DNA from: Urbifossiella limnaea
Lineage (GTDB): Bacteria > Planctomycetota > Planctomycetia > Gemmatales > Gemmataceae
Direction of reading: 5' to 3'
Length of the DNA stretch: 64,000 bases
Assembly (NCBI RefSeq): GCF_007747215.1
Contig: NZ_CP036273.1
Span: forward strand, 2,402,322-2,466,321
The notes under the pieces were generated by a model, which saw only the letters and a program-made list of their open reading frames with translations, was not told the DNA's origin and made no database searches. This document shows positions 16,739 through 26,792 of the stretch, one piece after another (position 1 is the first letter of the stretch; every line of letters starts with the position of its first letter). The position numbers were made by a program, and so were the translations under genes.

Positions 16739-18610
16739 ATGGCCGAGTGGCAGCGGACCCACACCTGCGGCGAACTGCGCGACTCGCATGTCGGGCAGAC
16801 CGTCACCCTGAACGGCTGGGTGCTCATCTCCCGCAAGTTCGGCAACCAGGTGTTCGTCGACCTGCGCGACCGCTACGGCCTCACGCAGATCGTGTTCGAG
16901 GCCGACAACGCCGAGTTGTTCGCCACCGCCGACAAGATGGGCCGCGAGTGGGTGCTCTCCGTCACGGGCGTGGTCCGCGCCCGCGTCGCGGGGAAGGATC
17001 GCACCGACGTGGCCACCGGCAGGATCGAGGTCGAGGCGAAGGCGCTGACGGTGCTGAACGCCTGCCCGCCGCTGCCGTTCAGCGTCACCGAGTTCCCCGA
17101 CGAGGAGCCGGCCAACGAAGACCTGCGGTTGCAGTACCGCTACCTCGACCTGCGCCGCCGCAGCATCCAGGGGGTGCTGACGCTGCGGCACCGCATGAAC
17201 AAGGCGATCCGCGACTACATGGACGAGCGCGGCTTCCTGGAACTGGAGACGCCGCTGCTGGGCAAGAGCACGCCCGAAGGCGCCCGCGACTACCTCGTGC
17301 CGAGCCGCGTCTTCAACGGCGAGTTCTTCGCCCTGCCGCAGTCGCCGCAGCTGTACAAGCAGTTGCTGATGATCTCGGGGTACGACAAGTACTTCCAGAT
17401 CGCCCGCTGCCTCCGCGACGAAGACCTGCGGGCCGACCGGCAGCCCGAGTTCACCCAGCTCGACGTGGAGATGAGCTTCGTCGAGATCGACAACGTGCTC
17501 GGCCTGATGGAAGGCCTGGCCGCGGACATGCTGCAAAAGTGCCACGGCATCACGGTGCCGACGCCGTTCCCGCGGCTGAAGTACGCCGACGCCGTGCTCC
17601 GCTACGGCTCCGACAAGCCGGACCTGCGATTCGGCCTGGAAATCGTGGACGTTTCGGACATTGCCGCGGAGAGCGAGTTCACGGTCTTCAAGAGCGTGCT
17701 GGCGGCCGGCGGCGTGGTCCGCGGCATCAACGCGAAGGGCGCCGCCGACAGGTTCAGCAACAGCCAGCTGAAGCCGGGCGGCGAACTGCCGAAGCTCGTG
17801 GAGGTGTACAAGGCGAAGGGGCTGGCGTGGATGAAGGCCGAGGGCGACAAGCTCACCGGCAGCATCGAGAAGTTCTTCCCCGACGCGGTGAAGGCGAAGC
17901 TGAAGGAGAAGCTCGGCGTGCAGCCGGGCGACCTGCTGTTGTTCGTCGCCGACAAGGCCGAGCTCACCGCCAACGCCCTGGGTGCGCTGCGGTCGCACCT
18001 GGGTTCGGCGCTCAAGCTGTACGTCAACTGGTGGGAGGAGAAGGCGGCGTGGGACGCGACCGAGGGCGCGGCGGCGAAGAAGGAGAAGCGGGCGGCGAAG
18101 CCGTTCGCCATGCGGCCGGAGCACTTCAACCTGCTGTGGGTGACCGACTTCCCGATGTTCGGCTGGGACGACGAGGAGAAGCGCTGGGCGGCGATCCACC
18201 ACCCGTTCACCGGCCCGATGGACGAGGACGTGCCGTTCCTGGAGAGCGACCCCGGCAAGGTGCGGGCGAAGGCCTACGACCTGGTGCTGAACGGCTACGA
18301 GGTCGGCGGCGGCAGCATCCGGATTCACCGGCAGGACGTGCAGAACACCGTGTTCAAGCTGCTCGGCATGGAGTTGGACGAGGCGAAGAAGCGGTTCGGC
18401 TTCCTGCTGGACGCGCTCCAGAGCGGCGCCCCGCCGCACGGCGGCATCGCCCTGGGCCTGGACCGGTGGTGCATGATCCTGGCGGGGACGACGAACATCC
18501 GCGACGTGATCGCCTTCCCGAAGAACCAGAAGGCCCGCGACCTGATGACCGGCGCCCCCGCCGCCGTGGACGCCCGCCAGCTCCGCGACCTGGGCGTGAA
18601 ATTGAGTTGA
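16739..18610 (+). CDS. aspS: Aspartyl-tRNA synthetase
   Basis: A 623-residue class II synthetase that charges tRNA-Asp (possibly also tRNA-Asn). It has an N-terminal OB-fold anticodon domain (GWVLISRKFGNQVFVDLRD), the class II motif 2 region (FFALPQSPQLYKQ, FQIARCLRDEDLRADRQPEF), the bacterial GAD insertion (about residues 310-440), and motif 3 (GIALGLDRWCMIL). A lysine-rich stretch (AAKKEKRAAK) extends a loop before LLWVTDFPMF, making it slightly longer than the usual 590. AGAGG precedes the ATG at 16739; the longer frame upstream has no support. Confidence 0.96.
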   Translation: MAEWQRTHTCGELRDSHVGQTVTLNGWVLISRKFGNQVFVDLRDRYGLTQIVFEADNAELFATADKMGREWVLSVTGVVRARVAGKDRTDVATGRIEVEAKALTVLNACPPLPFSVTEFPDEEPANEDLRLQYRYLDLRRRSIQGVLTLRHRMNKAIRDYMDERGFLELETPLLGKSTPEGARDYLVPSRVFNGEFFALPQSPQLYKQLLMISGYDKYFQIARCLRDEDLRADRQPEFTQLDVEMSFVEIDNVLGLMEGLAADMLQKCHGITVPTPFPRLKYADAVLRYGSDKPDLRFGLEIVDVSDIAAESEFTVFKSVLAAGGVVRGINAKGAADRFSNSQLKPGGELPKLVEVYKAKGLAWMKAEGDKLTGSIEKFFPDAVKAKLKEKLGVQPGDLLLFVADKAELTANALGALRSHLGSALKLYVNWWEEKAAWDATEGAAAKKEKRAAKPFAMRPEHFNLLWVTDFPMFGWDDEEKRWAAIHHPFTGPMDEDVPFLESDPGKVRAKAYDLVLNGYEVGGGSIRIHRQDVQNTVFKLLGMELDEAKKRFGFLLDALQSGAPPHGGIALGLDRWCMILAGTTNIRDVIAFPKNQKARDLMTGAPAAVDARQLRDLGVKLS

Positions 18611-18618
18611 CGGCATAA

Positions 18619-18647
18619 CCCCACCCGCCTCAGCACGTAGGGTGGGG
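18619..18647. terminator. Hairpin downstream of aspS
   Basis: CCCCACCC (18619-18626) pairs perfectly with GGGTGGGG (18640-18647) over a 13-base loop, 9 bases past the aspS stop. No T-run follows. It is placed as a terminator or 3' stabiliser. Confidence 0.45.
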
Positions 18648-18703
18648 CACGATTACCACCGACGGCACGAACGTTGCGGTTCCTCACACACGGGGAGCCG
18701 CTA

Positions 18704-19099
18704 ATGATCACCTCCGAGCCGATCCTGCGCGTCCTCTGCGTGGACGACAATCGCGACGCTGCCGACACGCTCGGCGTTCTGCTCGAACTCTACGGCTACC
18801 TCTCGCGCGTATGCTACGACGGCGCCAGCGCACTGGAGGCGGCCGAGGAGTTTCGCCCGGACGCGGTCATCCTCGACCTGTCGATGCCAGGCATGCCCGG
18901 CGACGAACTCGGCCGCCGACTTCGGGCAACCGATTGGGGCCGTTCGCTGCCGCTGGTCGCCCTGACGGCGCTCAGCGGCGACGAGGCCCGCGAACGGACT
19001 GCGGCCGCAGGGTTCGACCTGCACCTCGTGAAGCCCGTGAACCCCGACCGGCTGGCGAACGTGCTGGCCGACATCGTCATCCTCCGCGGCGACGTCTGA
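18704..19099 (+). CDS. Single-domain CheY-like response regulator
   Basis: A 131-residue receiver domain. It has the acidic pair in CVDDNRD, the phospho-acceptor Asp in ILDLSMPG, the Thr of ALTA and the Lys of LVKPVNP, so it should be phosphorylated normally. No output domain follows, so it acts through protein contact or as part of a phosphorelay. No histidine kinase is nearby. GGGGAG before the ATG at 18704 supports the start over the longer frame. Confidence 0.9.
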   Translation: MITSEPILRVLCVDDNRDAADTLGVLLELYGYLSRVCYDGASALEAAEEFRPDAVILDLSMPGMPGDELGRRLRATDWGRSLPLVALTALSGDEARERTAAAGFDLHLVKPVNPDRLANVLADIVILRGDV

Positions 19100-19100
19100 G

Positions 19101-19126
19101 AGCCCGGGGACGGCCGTCCCCGGGTT
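19101..19126. terminator. AAGCCCGGGG-family hairpin after receiver gene
   Basis: A 26-base near-perfect palindrome centred on GGACGG/CCGTCC, with one wobble position, starts 2 bases past the stop codon. It is nearly the same sequence as the palindrome at 30523-30558. Likely a terminator or 3' end element of this family. Confidence 0.5.
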
Positions 19127-19185
19127 CCGCTCCTTGCCTACACTACTTCCCACCACCCACCTCTCCAGGAAGGGAAGGCTGCCGC

Positions 19186-21948
19186 ATGTCGCTCCGCCTG
19201 TTCGCCGCCGCCGTCGCGGCCGCGCTCCTGAGTTCACCCGCCACCGCCGCCGACCCCCCGGCGTCCGTGCCGCCGAGCCGCGCCGCGGCCGACGCGGCGC
19301 TCGCCCGCACCGCCGCGGCCATGCTCGGCGGCGCCCGCACCGTCACGCTGCCGAACGGGCTGCGCGTGTACCTGTACCCCATCGCCAACTCGCCGCTCGT
19401 CACCACGATGGTGGCCTACCGCGTCGGCAGCGCCGACGAGGAGCCCGACCAGACGGGCCTGTCGCACTACCTCGAACACCTGCTGTTCAAGGGGACCGAC
19501 AAGCTCGTCCCAGGCGACGTGGACCGCGCCACACAGCGGAACGGCGGCGCGAACAACGCTTACACGTCGGAGGACATGACGGTCTACCACTTCGACTTCG
19601 CCGCCGACCGGTGGGAGATCGCGCTGCGGATCGAGGCCGACCGGATGCGGAACACCCGCATCGACGAGAAGCACGAGTTCGCGCAGGAGAAGGGGGCGGT
19701 GGTCGCCGAGCTGGCCCAGGGCGAGGACAGCCCATGGGGCATCGAGTTCAAGCGCATCCTGGCGCTGCTGTTCCCGGTCGGCTCGCCGTACCACCACCCC
19801 GTCATCGGCACCGAGGCGCACGTCCGCGGGGCGACCGCGGAGATCATCAAGCGGCACTACGACAAGTGGTACCACCCGAACAACGCCAGCCTCGTCATCG
19901 TCGGCGGGTTCGACCCGGCGAAGGCCGAGCCGCTGGTCCGCGAGCTGTTTGGCACCATCCCGCGGCAAGACCTACCGGCCCGCAAGCCGGCCGTGGCGCG
20001 GCCCGCACGCACCGAACCGGCACGGGTCGAGTTCCCGTCCAAGTTCGACGTGCCCAGGCTGCTGATGGGGTACAACACGACGACCGTCCACGACGCCGAC
20101 GACGCGGCCCTCGACGTGATCAGCCGGGTGCTGTCCGACGGGAAGACGAGCCGGCTGTACAAGAGGCTTGTCGAGGACGAACGCGTCGCCGCCGAGGTGG
20201 ACACCGGCAACTACACCGGCAAGCTGCCCGGGTGGTTCGCCGTGAACGTCGAGCTGCTCCAAGGCAAGGCCCGCGCCAAGACCGAGGCACTGGTGTTCGC
20301 CGAACTGGAGAAGCTGGCGAAGGAGCCGGTGTCGGACGCCGAGCTGAGCCGGGCGCGGCGGAAGATTCTGGCCGGCTTCGTGTTCGGCCGGGAGAGCGTC
20401 CACAACCTCGCCGACACCCTCGCCCGCGCCAGCGTCTACACCGACGGTGGCGACGCCGTCGCCTTCTACCAGACGTACCTGAACCGCGTCGCGGCCCTCA
20501 CCCCCGCCGATATTCAGAAAGTCGCGGCGAAGTACTTCGCCCGCGCCAACGCCTCGATCGTGTGGTCGGTGCCGCCGGCCGACGGCAAGGCCGGTTCCGC
20601 CCCCGCGGCTCGGCCCACGACCGGCCGTCACGCCCGCCAGGAGGCGCCCGGCGGCGGCGGCTTCACGCTGACCGCGGCGAAGAAGACCGTCCTGCCGAAC
20701 GGGCTGACGCTGATTCTGATGGAGGATCACCGGCTGCCGATCGTGGTGGCCCGCGCCGCGGTGAAGGACGTGACGCTCCGCGAGCCGGCCGACAAGGCGG
20801 GCATCGCCACGCTGGTCGGCGACCTGCTCGAAGAGGGGGCCGCGGCCCGCACCGGCGAGCAGATCGCCACGCTGATCGCCGACACCGGCGGCAGCCTCAG
20901 CTTCGGCTCCGACGGCGCCTCGCTGAGGATGCTGGCCCCCGACGCCGACCTCGGCCTGAAGCTGATGTTCGAGTGCCTCACGAAGCCGACCTTCCCGCAG
21001 GACGCCTTCGACCGGCAGAAGGAGAACCAGCTCTCCACCATCGCCGACAGCGAGACGCAGCCGAAGGTGAAGGCTCGGCAGCTGTTCAACAAGCTCGTCT
21101 ACGCCGACCACCCCTACGGCCGGCCCGGCCTCGGCACCAAGGCGACCGTCGGCAAGCTGACGCAGGCCGACGTGAAGGCGTTCCACGCCACTACGTTCGC
21201 CCCCAACGCGACGGTCGTCGTGGTCGCCGGCGACTTCAAGGCCGACGAGATGGCGAAGCGTGTCGAGGCGCTCACGAAAGACTGGAAGAAGGTGGACCTG
21301 GTCCCCGCTGACGCTGCGGCCCCGGCGAAGGGTACGGCCGTGACGGAGAGGATCGTGTCGGACAAGTCGGCGGCGCAGGTTCACGTCTACGTCGGCCACC
21401 TCGGCGTGACCCGGCAGCACCCGGACTACTACAAGCTGCTGGTGATGGACAACGTCCTCGGCGTCGGGCCGGGCTTCACCGACCGCCTCTCCAGCACGCT
21501 GCGCGACCGGCAGGGGCTGGCCTACACGGTGAACGCGAGCATCGCCGGCTCGGCGGGGAATCAGCCGGGGACGTTCACCGGCTACATCGGCACCTTCCCC
21601 GACAAGTTCGTCCTCGTCCGCGACAGCTTCGTGAAGGAGATCACCCGCATCCGCGACGAGCCGCCGACGGCCCAGGAGGTAGACGACGCCAAGAAGTACC
21701 TGCTGGGCAGCCTGCCGTTCCGCTTCGGCACGCTGTCCGGCGTCGCGGGGCAGTTGCTGAGCGCGGAACAACTCGGCCTCGGCTTCGACTTCCTGGACAA
21801 GTACCGCAAGGAGGTTGAGGCGGTCACCGCGGCCGACGTGCAGGACGTGGCCCGCCGGCACCTCGACCCGCGGGGGCTGACGATCGTCGCGGTCGGACCG
21901 ATCGACCCGAACGGGGCGCCGCTAGCGGCGCCGAAGAAGAAGAAGTGA
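19186..21948 (+). CDS. Exported two-domain M16 (insulinase family) zinc peptidase
   Basis: A 920-residue protein with a signal peptide (residues 1-22). The first M16 unit (about 50-470) has the inverted zinc motif HYLEH at 94-98 and a downstream Glu in EFAQEKGAVVAE, so it is a complete catalytic half. The second unit (about 500-910) has the same fold pattern (NGLTLILMEDHRLP, FAPNATVVVVAGDF) but no HxxEH, as expected for the non-catalytic partner half. In many bacteria the halves are separate proteins; here they are fused. The frame is open upstream but the ATG at 19186 begins the signal peptide. Confidence 0.9.
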   Translation: MSLRLFAAAVAAALLSSPATAADPPASVPPSRAAADAALARTAAAMLGGARTVTLPNGLRVYLYPIANSPLVTTMVAYRVGSADEEPDQTGLSHYLEHLLFKGTDKLVPGDVDRATQRNGGANNAYTSEDMTVYHFDFAADRWEIALRIEADRMRNTRIDEKHEFAQEKGAVVAELAQGEDSPWGIEFKRILALLFPVGSPYHHPVIGTEAHVRGATAEIIKRHYDKWYHPNNASLVIVGGFDPAKAEPLVRELFGTIPRQDLPARKPAVARPARTEPARVEFPSKFDVPRLLMGYNTTTVHDADDAALDVISRVLSDGKTSRLYKRLVEDERVAAEVDTGNYTGKLPGWFAVNVELLQGKARAKTEALVFAELEKLAKEPVSDAELSRARRKILAGFVFGRESVHNLADTLARASVYTDGGDAVAFYQTYLNRVAALTPADIQKVAAKYFARANASIVWSVPPADGKAGSAPAARPTTGRHARQEAPGGGGFTLTAAKKTVLPNGLTLILMEDHRLPIVVARAAVKDVTLREPADKAGIATLVGDLLEEGAAARTGEQIATLIADTGGSLSFGSDGASLRMLAPDADLGLKLMFECLTKPTFPQDAFDRQKENQLSTIADSETQPKVKARQLFNKLVYADHPYGRPGLGTKATVGKLTQADVKAFHATTFAPNATVVVVAGDFKADEMAKRVEALTKDWKKVDLVPADAAAPAKGTAVTERIVSDKSAAQVHVYVGHLGVTRQHPDYYKLLVMDNVLGVGPGFTDRLSSTLRDRQGLAYTVNASIAGSAGNQPGTFTGYIGTFPDKFVLVRDSFVKEITRIRDEPPTAQEVDDAKKYLLGSLPFRFGTLSGVAGQLLSAEQLGLGFDFLDKYRKEVEAVTAADVQDVARRHLDPRGLTIVAVGPIDPNGAPLAAPKKKK

Positions 21949-21957
21949 GGTGTCAAT

Positions 21958-21985
21958 AAGCCCACCCGTTGCAACGGGTGGGCTT
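21958..21985. terminator. Perfect 28-base palindromic terminator between convergent genes
   Basis: AAGCCCACCCGTTG pairs perfectly with CAACGGGTGGGCTT, and the right arm runs into TTTCT. It sits between the convergent M16 peptidase (ends 21948) and the HbpS-like gene (ends 21994), so it can serve both strands. Confidence 0.75.
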
Positions 21986-21993
21986 TCTGCCCG

Positions 21994-24369
21994 TTACCCC
22001 TCCGGGTTCCGGTTCCCCTTCTGGTACGGCAGCCGGACGCCCTGGAAGAACACCTGATCCGCCCGCAGCACCGCCCCCAGCACGTCGTAGCCCACCTGCC
22101 CGGCCACGGTCGTGATGTCGTCCTGGTCCACCCCGTCGCCGGACACGCCAAACCCACCCGACAGCACCGCCGTGGCGCCGGCGACCTTGTACAGCGGGGC
22201 GCTGCCGGGGAAGAAGACGATGCCGTTCTGGTTCAGAACGTTCCCCTGTTGGCGGAAGTTCGTGCCCGGGTTGAAGCTGTCGTACCCCACCACACTCTGG
22301 TACGCCGACGCCGGTTTCGCCGGGCCGACCAGCCGGCCGGTGTTGTAGTCGGTGCCGGCGATGTCGTCGTAAAGCTGCGAGAACGGGCCGGCGGGGTTGC
22401 CGTCGATTCCCTCCGGGAACCGTGGCAGGCCGAGGTAGCGGAACGTGCGGTTGGTGAACGCCGTCCCTGCCGGCACGCCTGGCACCTGGTCGATCGGCTG
22501 GAGCTGCGCGGGGTCGGCGTAGTACATCACGTTCCGCGCCTTCGCCACCGCCACGTCGATCGAGAACACCGTGGCGTCCGACTGGCGGAACAGGCCGACA
22601 ACGTTCCCCTGCCGGTCGGTGACGGCGAACACGAACTTGGCCCGCGAGCCGAGCGGCAGCCGGATCGCGGCGCGCGTCAGGTTCGACTGTACGACCGACT
22701 GCGTGATGATCCGCTCCACGTCGGCCTTGCTGATGCCGTCGCCGTCGTGCGGGGCCACGAGCCACCCCTCGGGCACGACCACGCCGCCGCGCAGGAACAC
22801 GTCGTCGCCATCGCCTGGGGTGCCGTTCGCGCCGGGGTCCACGGGCACGTTCGCGCCGTCGTCCGGGCTGCCGCGGCCGACCACCGCGCCGACCTGGAGC
22901 ACGCGCTCGGTACCTTCCTGGGCGCCGCCCTGGCCGAAGATGTCGAGCTGGATGCCGACGAGGTCGATGCGGCCGGTGGGGAGGCCGAACCCGGCCGGGA
23001 GCGCCGCCCCATTCAGCGGGAACTGCACGGGGCTCGGCTCGATACCGGGCGTGACGGATACGACGGTGCCACCCACGGCCGCGTAGGCGATCCACTCGGC
23101 TTCCAGCGTGCGGTCCGGCTTCGTGGGGTCGTAGGTGAACGACAGCGACGAGTTCTCTTCGGTGGCGAAGCCGGTCTTGCCCGGGAAGAAGACGCCGATG
23201 CCGCCGACGACCTGACCGTTCTTGTAAATCGGGATGCCGCCGGGCAGCGTGGCGATGCCGCGGCTCTGGGCGCGCGGGCGGACGCCGGACGCGAAGCCGT
23301 AGGACTCCGGCGCGAACAGCGCCTGCCCCGCGGGCACGAACGCCGGGTCAATGTTGAACCGCTGCGCCAGGGCCACGTCGTCCGCCGTCCCCTTGATCCC
23401 GTCGTCGCCGGGGTGAACACTGGAGTCGCGGTTGGTGTGCTCGATCTGGAACAGGTCCACCTGCGGGGTGAAGGCGATGCCCGGCGGGAAGTGGTTGCCG
23501 ACGTTTGTGGCCGCGACGAATCCCGGACCACGCTGGGTCGAGTTCGGGTCGGTGATGCTCGGGTTCGACTCGATCTCGCGCTGCGTGATCGTGCTCTGGC
23601 TGATGAACTGCACGGTCCGGCTCGTCAGCGGCGCCTGGTTGTTGCCGAAGAACGCCCCGGTGCGGGCCTTCGCGAGCGCCCCGTCGATGGCGAAGACGAG
23701 GTTGTCGACGTTGCCGGTAATTTCCGGCGCGACGCCGCTCTCGACGCGGGTGCCGAGGATGCGGCCGTTGCGGTCGGTGATGACGATGATGGCGTCGGAA
23801 CTGGCCGACGCCGCCGACGCGCGGCGGAGCAGGGCGTTCACCTCGTCGGCGGTGATCGTCTCCGTGACCGCCGGCAGCGGTGGGCCGGCGTCGGCGAGAA
23901 TCCGGTCGCCGGCCGCGGGGAAGACCACGTCGTCGGGCCGGACGCGGATGAGTTCGTTGACGCCGCCGTCGCCGTTGAACGTGTTCATCCCGGCGCCGCC
24001 GAACAACACGTCGTCCCCGCCGTCACCCGTGAGGCCTGTCGCGCCGCCGCCGCCCACCAGCTTGTCGTTGCCGGCGCCGCCCATCAGGTCGGCCGGCTGC
24101 GTGACGGACCGGTCCACCTTGATCACGTCGTTCCCGCCGGCGCCGTCGATGGCGATGGCGGTGACGGCGGCCGACGCCACGCGGCCGATCTCGGCGGCGC
24201 CGTCGTACACGACGAGGTCGGTGCCGCTGAGGAAGACGGCGATGCGGTCGTCCCCGTCGGTGCCGGCGACGGCCAGTGTGGTATCGACGAGCGCGGCGAC
24301 GGCGGGCACGTCGCGCGGTTCGAGCCGCTCGACGTGCAACAGGCCGGCTTCCGTTCGGGGGTCGGTCAT
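21994..24369 (-). CDS. HbpS/GlcG-like protein with calcium-loop repeats and LEPRDVPA N-terminus
   Basis: A 791-residue, likely exported protein. Residues 16-23 read LEPRDVPA, an N-terminal motif type shared by large planctomycete surface proteins that lack a classical signal peptide. Residues about 30-140 carry acidic Gly/Asp loops (DGAGGNDVIKV, GGAGNDKL, DGGDDVLFGGAG) like RTX calcium sites. Two HbpS/GlcG (DUF336)-type units follow: ITADEVNALL with VITDRNGRIL, and SKADVERIITQS with AVTDRQGNVVG, each ending in a GGIGVFFPG or GGFGVSGDG strand. HbpS relatives bind heme, but heme ligands are not evident. ATG 24369 has GGAG 7 bases upstream. Confidence 0.75.
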   Translation of the reverse strand: MTDPRTEAGLLHVERLEPRDVPAVAALVDTTLAVAGTDGDDRIAVFLSGTDLVVYDGAAEIGRVASAAVTAIAIDGAGGNDVIKVDRSVTQPADLMGGAGNDKLVGGGGATGLTGDGGDDVLFGGAGMNTFNGDGGVNELIRVRPDDVVFPAAGDRILADAGPPLPAVTETITADEVNALLRRASAASASSDAIIVITDRNGRILGTRVESGVAPEITGNVDNLVFAIDGALAKARTGAFFGNNQAPLTSRTVQFISQSTITQREIESNPSITDPNSTQRGPGFVAATNVGNHFPPGIAFTPQVDLFQIEHTNRDSSVHPGDDGIKGTADDVALAQRFNIDPAFVPAGQALFAPESYGFASGVRPRAQSRGIATLPGGIPIYKNGQVVGGIGVFFPGKTGFATEENSSLSFTYDPTKPDRTLEAEWIAYAAVGGTVVSVTPGIEPSPVQFPLNGAALPAGFGLPTGRIDLVGIQLDIFGQGGAQEGTERVLQVGAVVGRGSPDDGANVPVDPGANGTPGDGDDVFLRGGVVVPEGWLVAPHDGDGISKADVERIITQSVVQSNLTRAAIRLPLGSRAKFVFAVTDRQGNVVGLFRQSDATVFSIDVAVAKARNVMYYADPAQLQPIDQVPGVPAGTAFTNRTFRYLGLPRFPEGIDGNPAGPFSQLYDDIAGTDYNTGRLVGPAKPASAYQSVVGYDSFNPGTNFRQQGNVLNQNGIVFFPGSAPLYKVAGATAVLSGGFGVSGDGVDQDDITTVAGQVGYDVLGAVLRADQVFFQGVRLPYQKGNRNPEG

Positions 24370-24475
24370 CGGCACGCTCCGGGGCCGCCGGCGGATCGAC
24401 CGGCATCACCCCCCTTATCGGCACGGCCGGTGGGCGAAGTTGGGCGGAAATGGCAGTTTCGCTGAAGTTTCGGCG

Positions 24476-24544
24476 CTCCGAGCCGGCCCAGTCCGGGGTT
24501 GGGGTTGTTCGGCGGCTCCGACCCCGGACGGGGCCGGCTCGGGG
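24476..24544. promoter_or_regulatory. Long imperfect hairpin in the gmd leader
   Basis: The arm at 24476-24499 (CTCCGAGCCGGCCCAGTCCG onward) is the near-perfect reverse complement of 24521-24544, with a 21-base loop. It lies 88 bases before gmd in the 262-base divergent gap. A smaller hairpin (GTTCCCC/GGGGAAT) follows at 24554-24572. It may be an attenuator, a transcript-end element for an upstream start, or an operator. Confidence 0.4.
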
Positions 24545-24574
24545 GCATTGGTCGTTCCCCCGCACGGGGAATAA

Positions 24575-25627
<1,053 letters not shown>

Positions 25628-25629
25628 GC

Positions 25630-25719
25630 ATTGATGAATTGTGATTGAAGATTGATGAATGACCGGACCGGACCGGCGTTCTGCACAATCATCAATCCGC
25701 ACTCATCAATCATCAATCC
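25630..25719. repeat. Degenerate word hairpin element B, between gmd and rmd
   Basis: The left part (25630-25662) repeats TTGATGAA-type words (ATTGATGAATTGTGATTGAA onward); the right part (25686-25719) repeats ATCATCAATC-type words, the reverse complement. A CCGGACCGGACCGG core lies between. It is far more AT-rich than its surroundings and occupies nearly the whole intergenic gap. It ends directly at the rmd ATG, leaving no visible ribosome site. Confidence 0.7.
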
Positions 25720-26673
25720 ATGCGAACGCTCATCACCGGCATCACCGGGTTCGTCGGCGGGCATCTCGCCGAGCGGCTTGCCGCCGCGGGGCACTCCCTC
25801 GCCGGCGTCGGCCGCTCGGCGACGTGGCCCGGCCGCCTGGAACACCTCGCCGGCACCGCCGAACTTCACGCCGCCGACCTGCTCGACACCGGCCGCGTCG
25901 AGGACGTGTTGAAGCAGGTTCGGCCCGAGTGGCTGTTCCACCTCGCGGGGTACGCCAACACCGGCGGCTCGTTCCGCGAGCCGGGGTCGTGCTGGCGCGA
26001 CAACCTCGACGCCACCCGCAGCCTGTACGACGCCGTCGTCCGCTCGGGCGTCCGGCCGCGCATCCTGTTCGTGTCCACCGGCCTCATCTACGGCGACCCC
26101 GACGCGCCGGACGCCGCCTGCGACGAGCGGACGACGCTGAAGCCGGCGAGCCCTTACGCCGCAAGCAAGGCCGCCGCCGACATCGTCAGCTACCAGTACA
26201 CCCGCAGCGCCGGCCTCGACATCGTGCGGGTGCGACTGTTCAACCAGATCGGTCCGCGCCAGAGCGCCGACTACGCGGTCGCCAACTTCGCCCGCCAGAT
26301 CGCGGCCGCCGAGATGCGCCGACAGGAACCGGCCATGACCACCGGCGACCTGTCCGCCCGCCGCGACATCACCGACGTGCGCGACATGGTGGCGGCGTTC
26401 CCGCTGCTACTGGAGAAGGGGAAGACGGGCGAGGCGTACAACGCCGGCCGCGGCACGACGTACCGCATCCAGGAGCTTCTGGACCGGCTACTCGCGCAGG
26501 CGACGATCCCGATCGAGGTGCGGCAGGCGGTCGAGCCGGGCCGCAAGGCGGACACGACGATCACGCGGGCGGACACGTCCAAATTACGGGCCGCGACCGG
26601 CTGGGAGCCGCACATCGCGCTGGACCAGACGCTCGCCGACATCCTCGCCGACTGGCGCCAACAGGCCGGCTGA
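25720..26673 (+). CDS. rmd: GDP-4-keto-6-deoxy-D-mannose reductase-like epimerase/dehydratase
   Basis: A 317-residue extended SDR with GITGFVGGHLAE (cofactor loop), a VSTGLIYGD strand, and YAASK carrying the Tyr-Lys pair. SARRDITDVRDMV is typical of Rmd-type reductases, and the gene directly follows gmd, so the likely product is GDP-D-rhamnose. Another 4-keto reductase role (for example towards 6-deoxytalose) cannot be excluded. The ATG follows repeat element B at once, with no Shine-Dalgarno; no better in-frame start exists upstream. Confidence 0.82.
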   Translation: MRTLITGITGFVGGHLAERLAAAGHSLAGVGRSATWPGRLEHLAGTAELHAADLLDTGRVEDVLKQVRPEWLFHLAGYANTGGSFREPGSCWRDNLDATRSLYDAVVRSGVRPRILFVSTGLIYGDPDAPDAACDERTTLKPASPYAASKAAADIVSYQYTRSAGLDIVRVRLFNQIGPRQSADYAVANFARQIAAAEMRRQEPAMTTGDLSARRDITDVRDMVAAFPLLLEKGKTGEAYNAGRGTTYRIQELLDRLLAQATIPIEVRQAVEPGRKADTTITRADTSKLRAATGWEPHIALDQTLADILADWRQQAG

Positions 26674-26690
26674 CGAACACCGAGCACGAC

Positions 26691-26767
26691 CACAAAAGGG
26701 CACGAAAAGACACAAAAAGTCAGTCTCCGACCGGCTTCCTTCTTGTGTCTTTTCGTGCCCTTTTGTG
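26691..26767. repeat. Degenerate word hairpin element C, between rmd and ugd
   Basis: A perfect 25-base inverted repeat: the arm at 26691-26715 begins CACAAAAGGGCACGAAAAGA and its reverse complement is at 26743-26767, with a 27-base loop. The arm itself is a run of CACRAAARGG-like words. It is AT-rich compared with its surroundings and lies 25 bases before the ugd start. It is the best-paired member of the degenerate word family. Confidence 0.8.
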
Positions 26768-26792
26768 TCCAATCCTGACTTGGGATTTCGAC

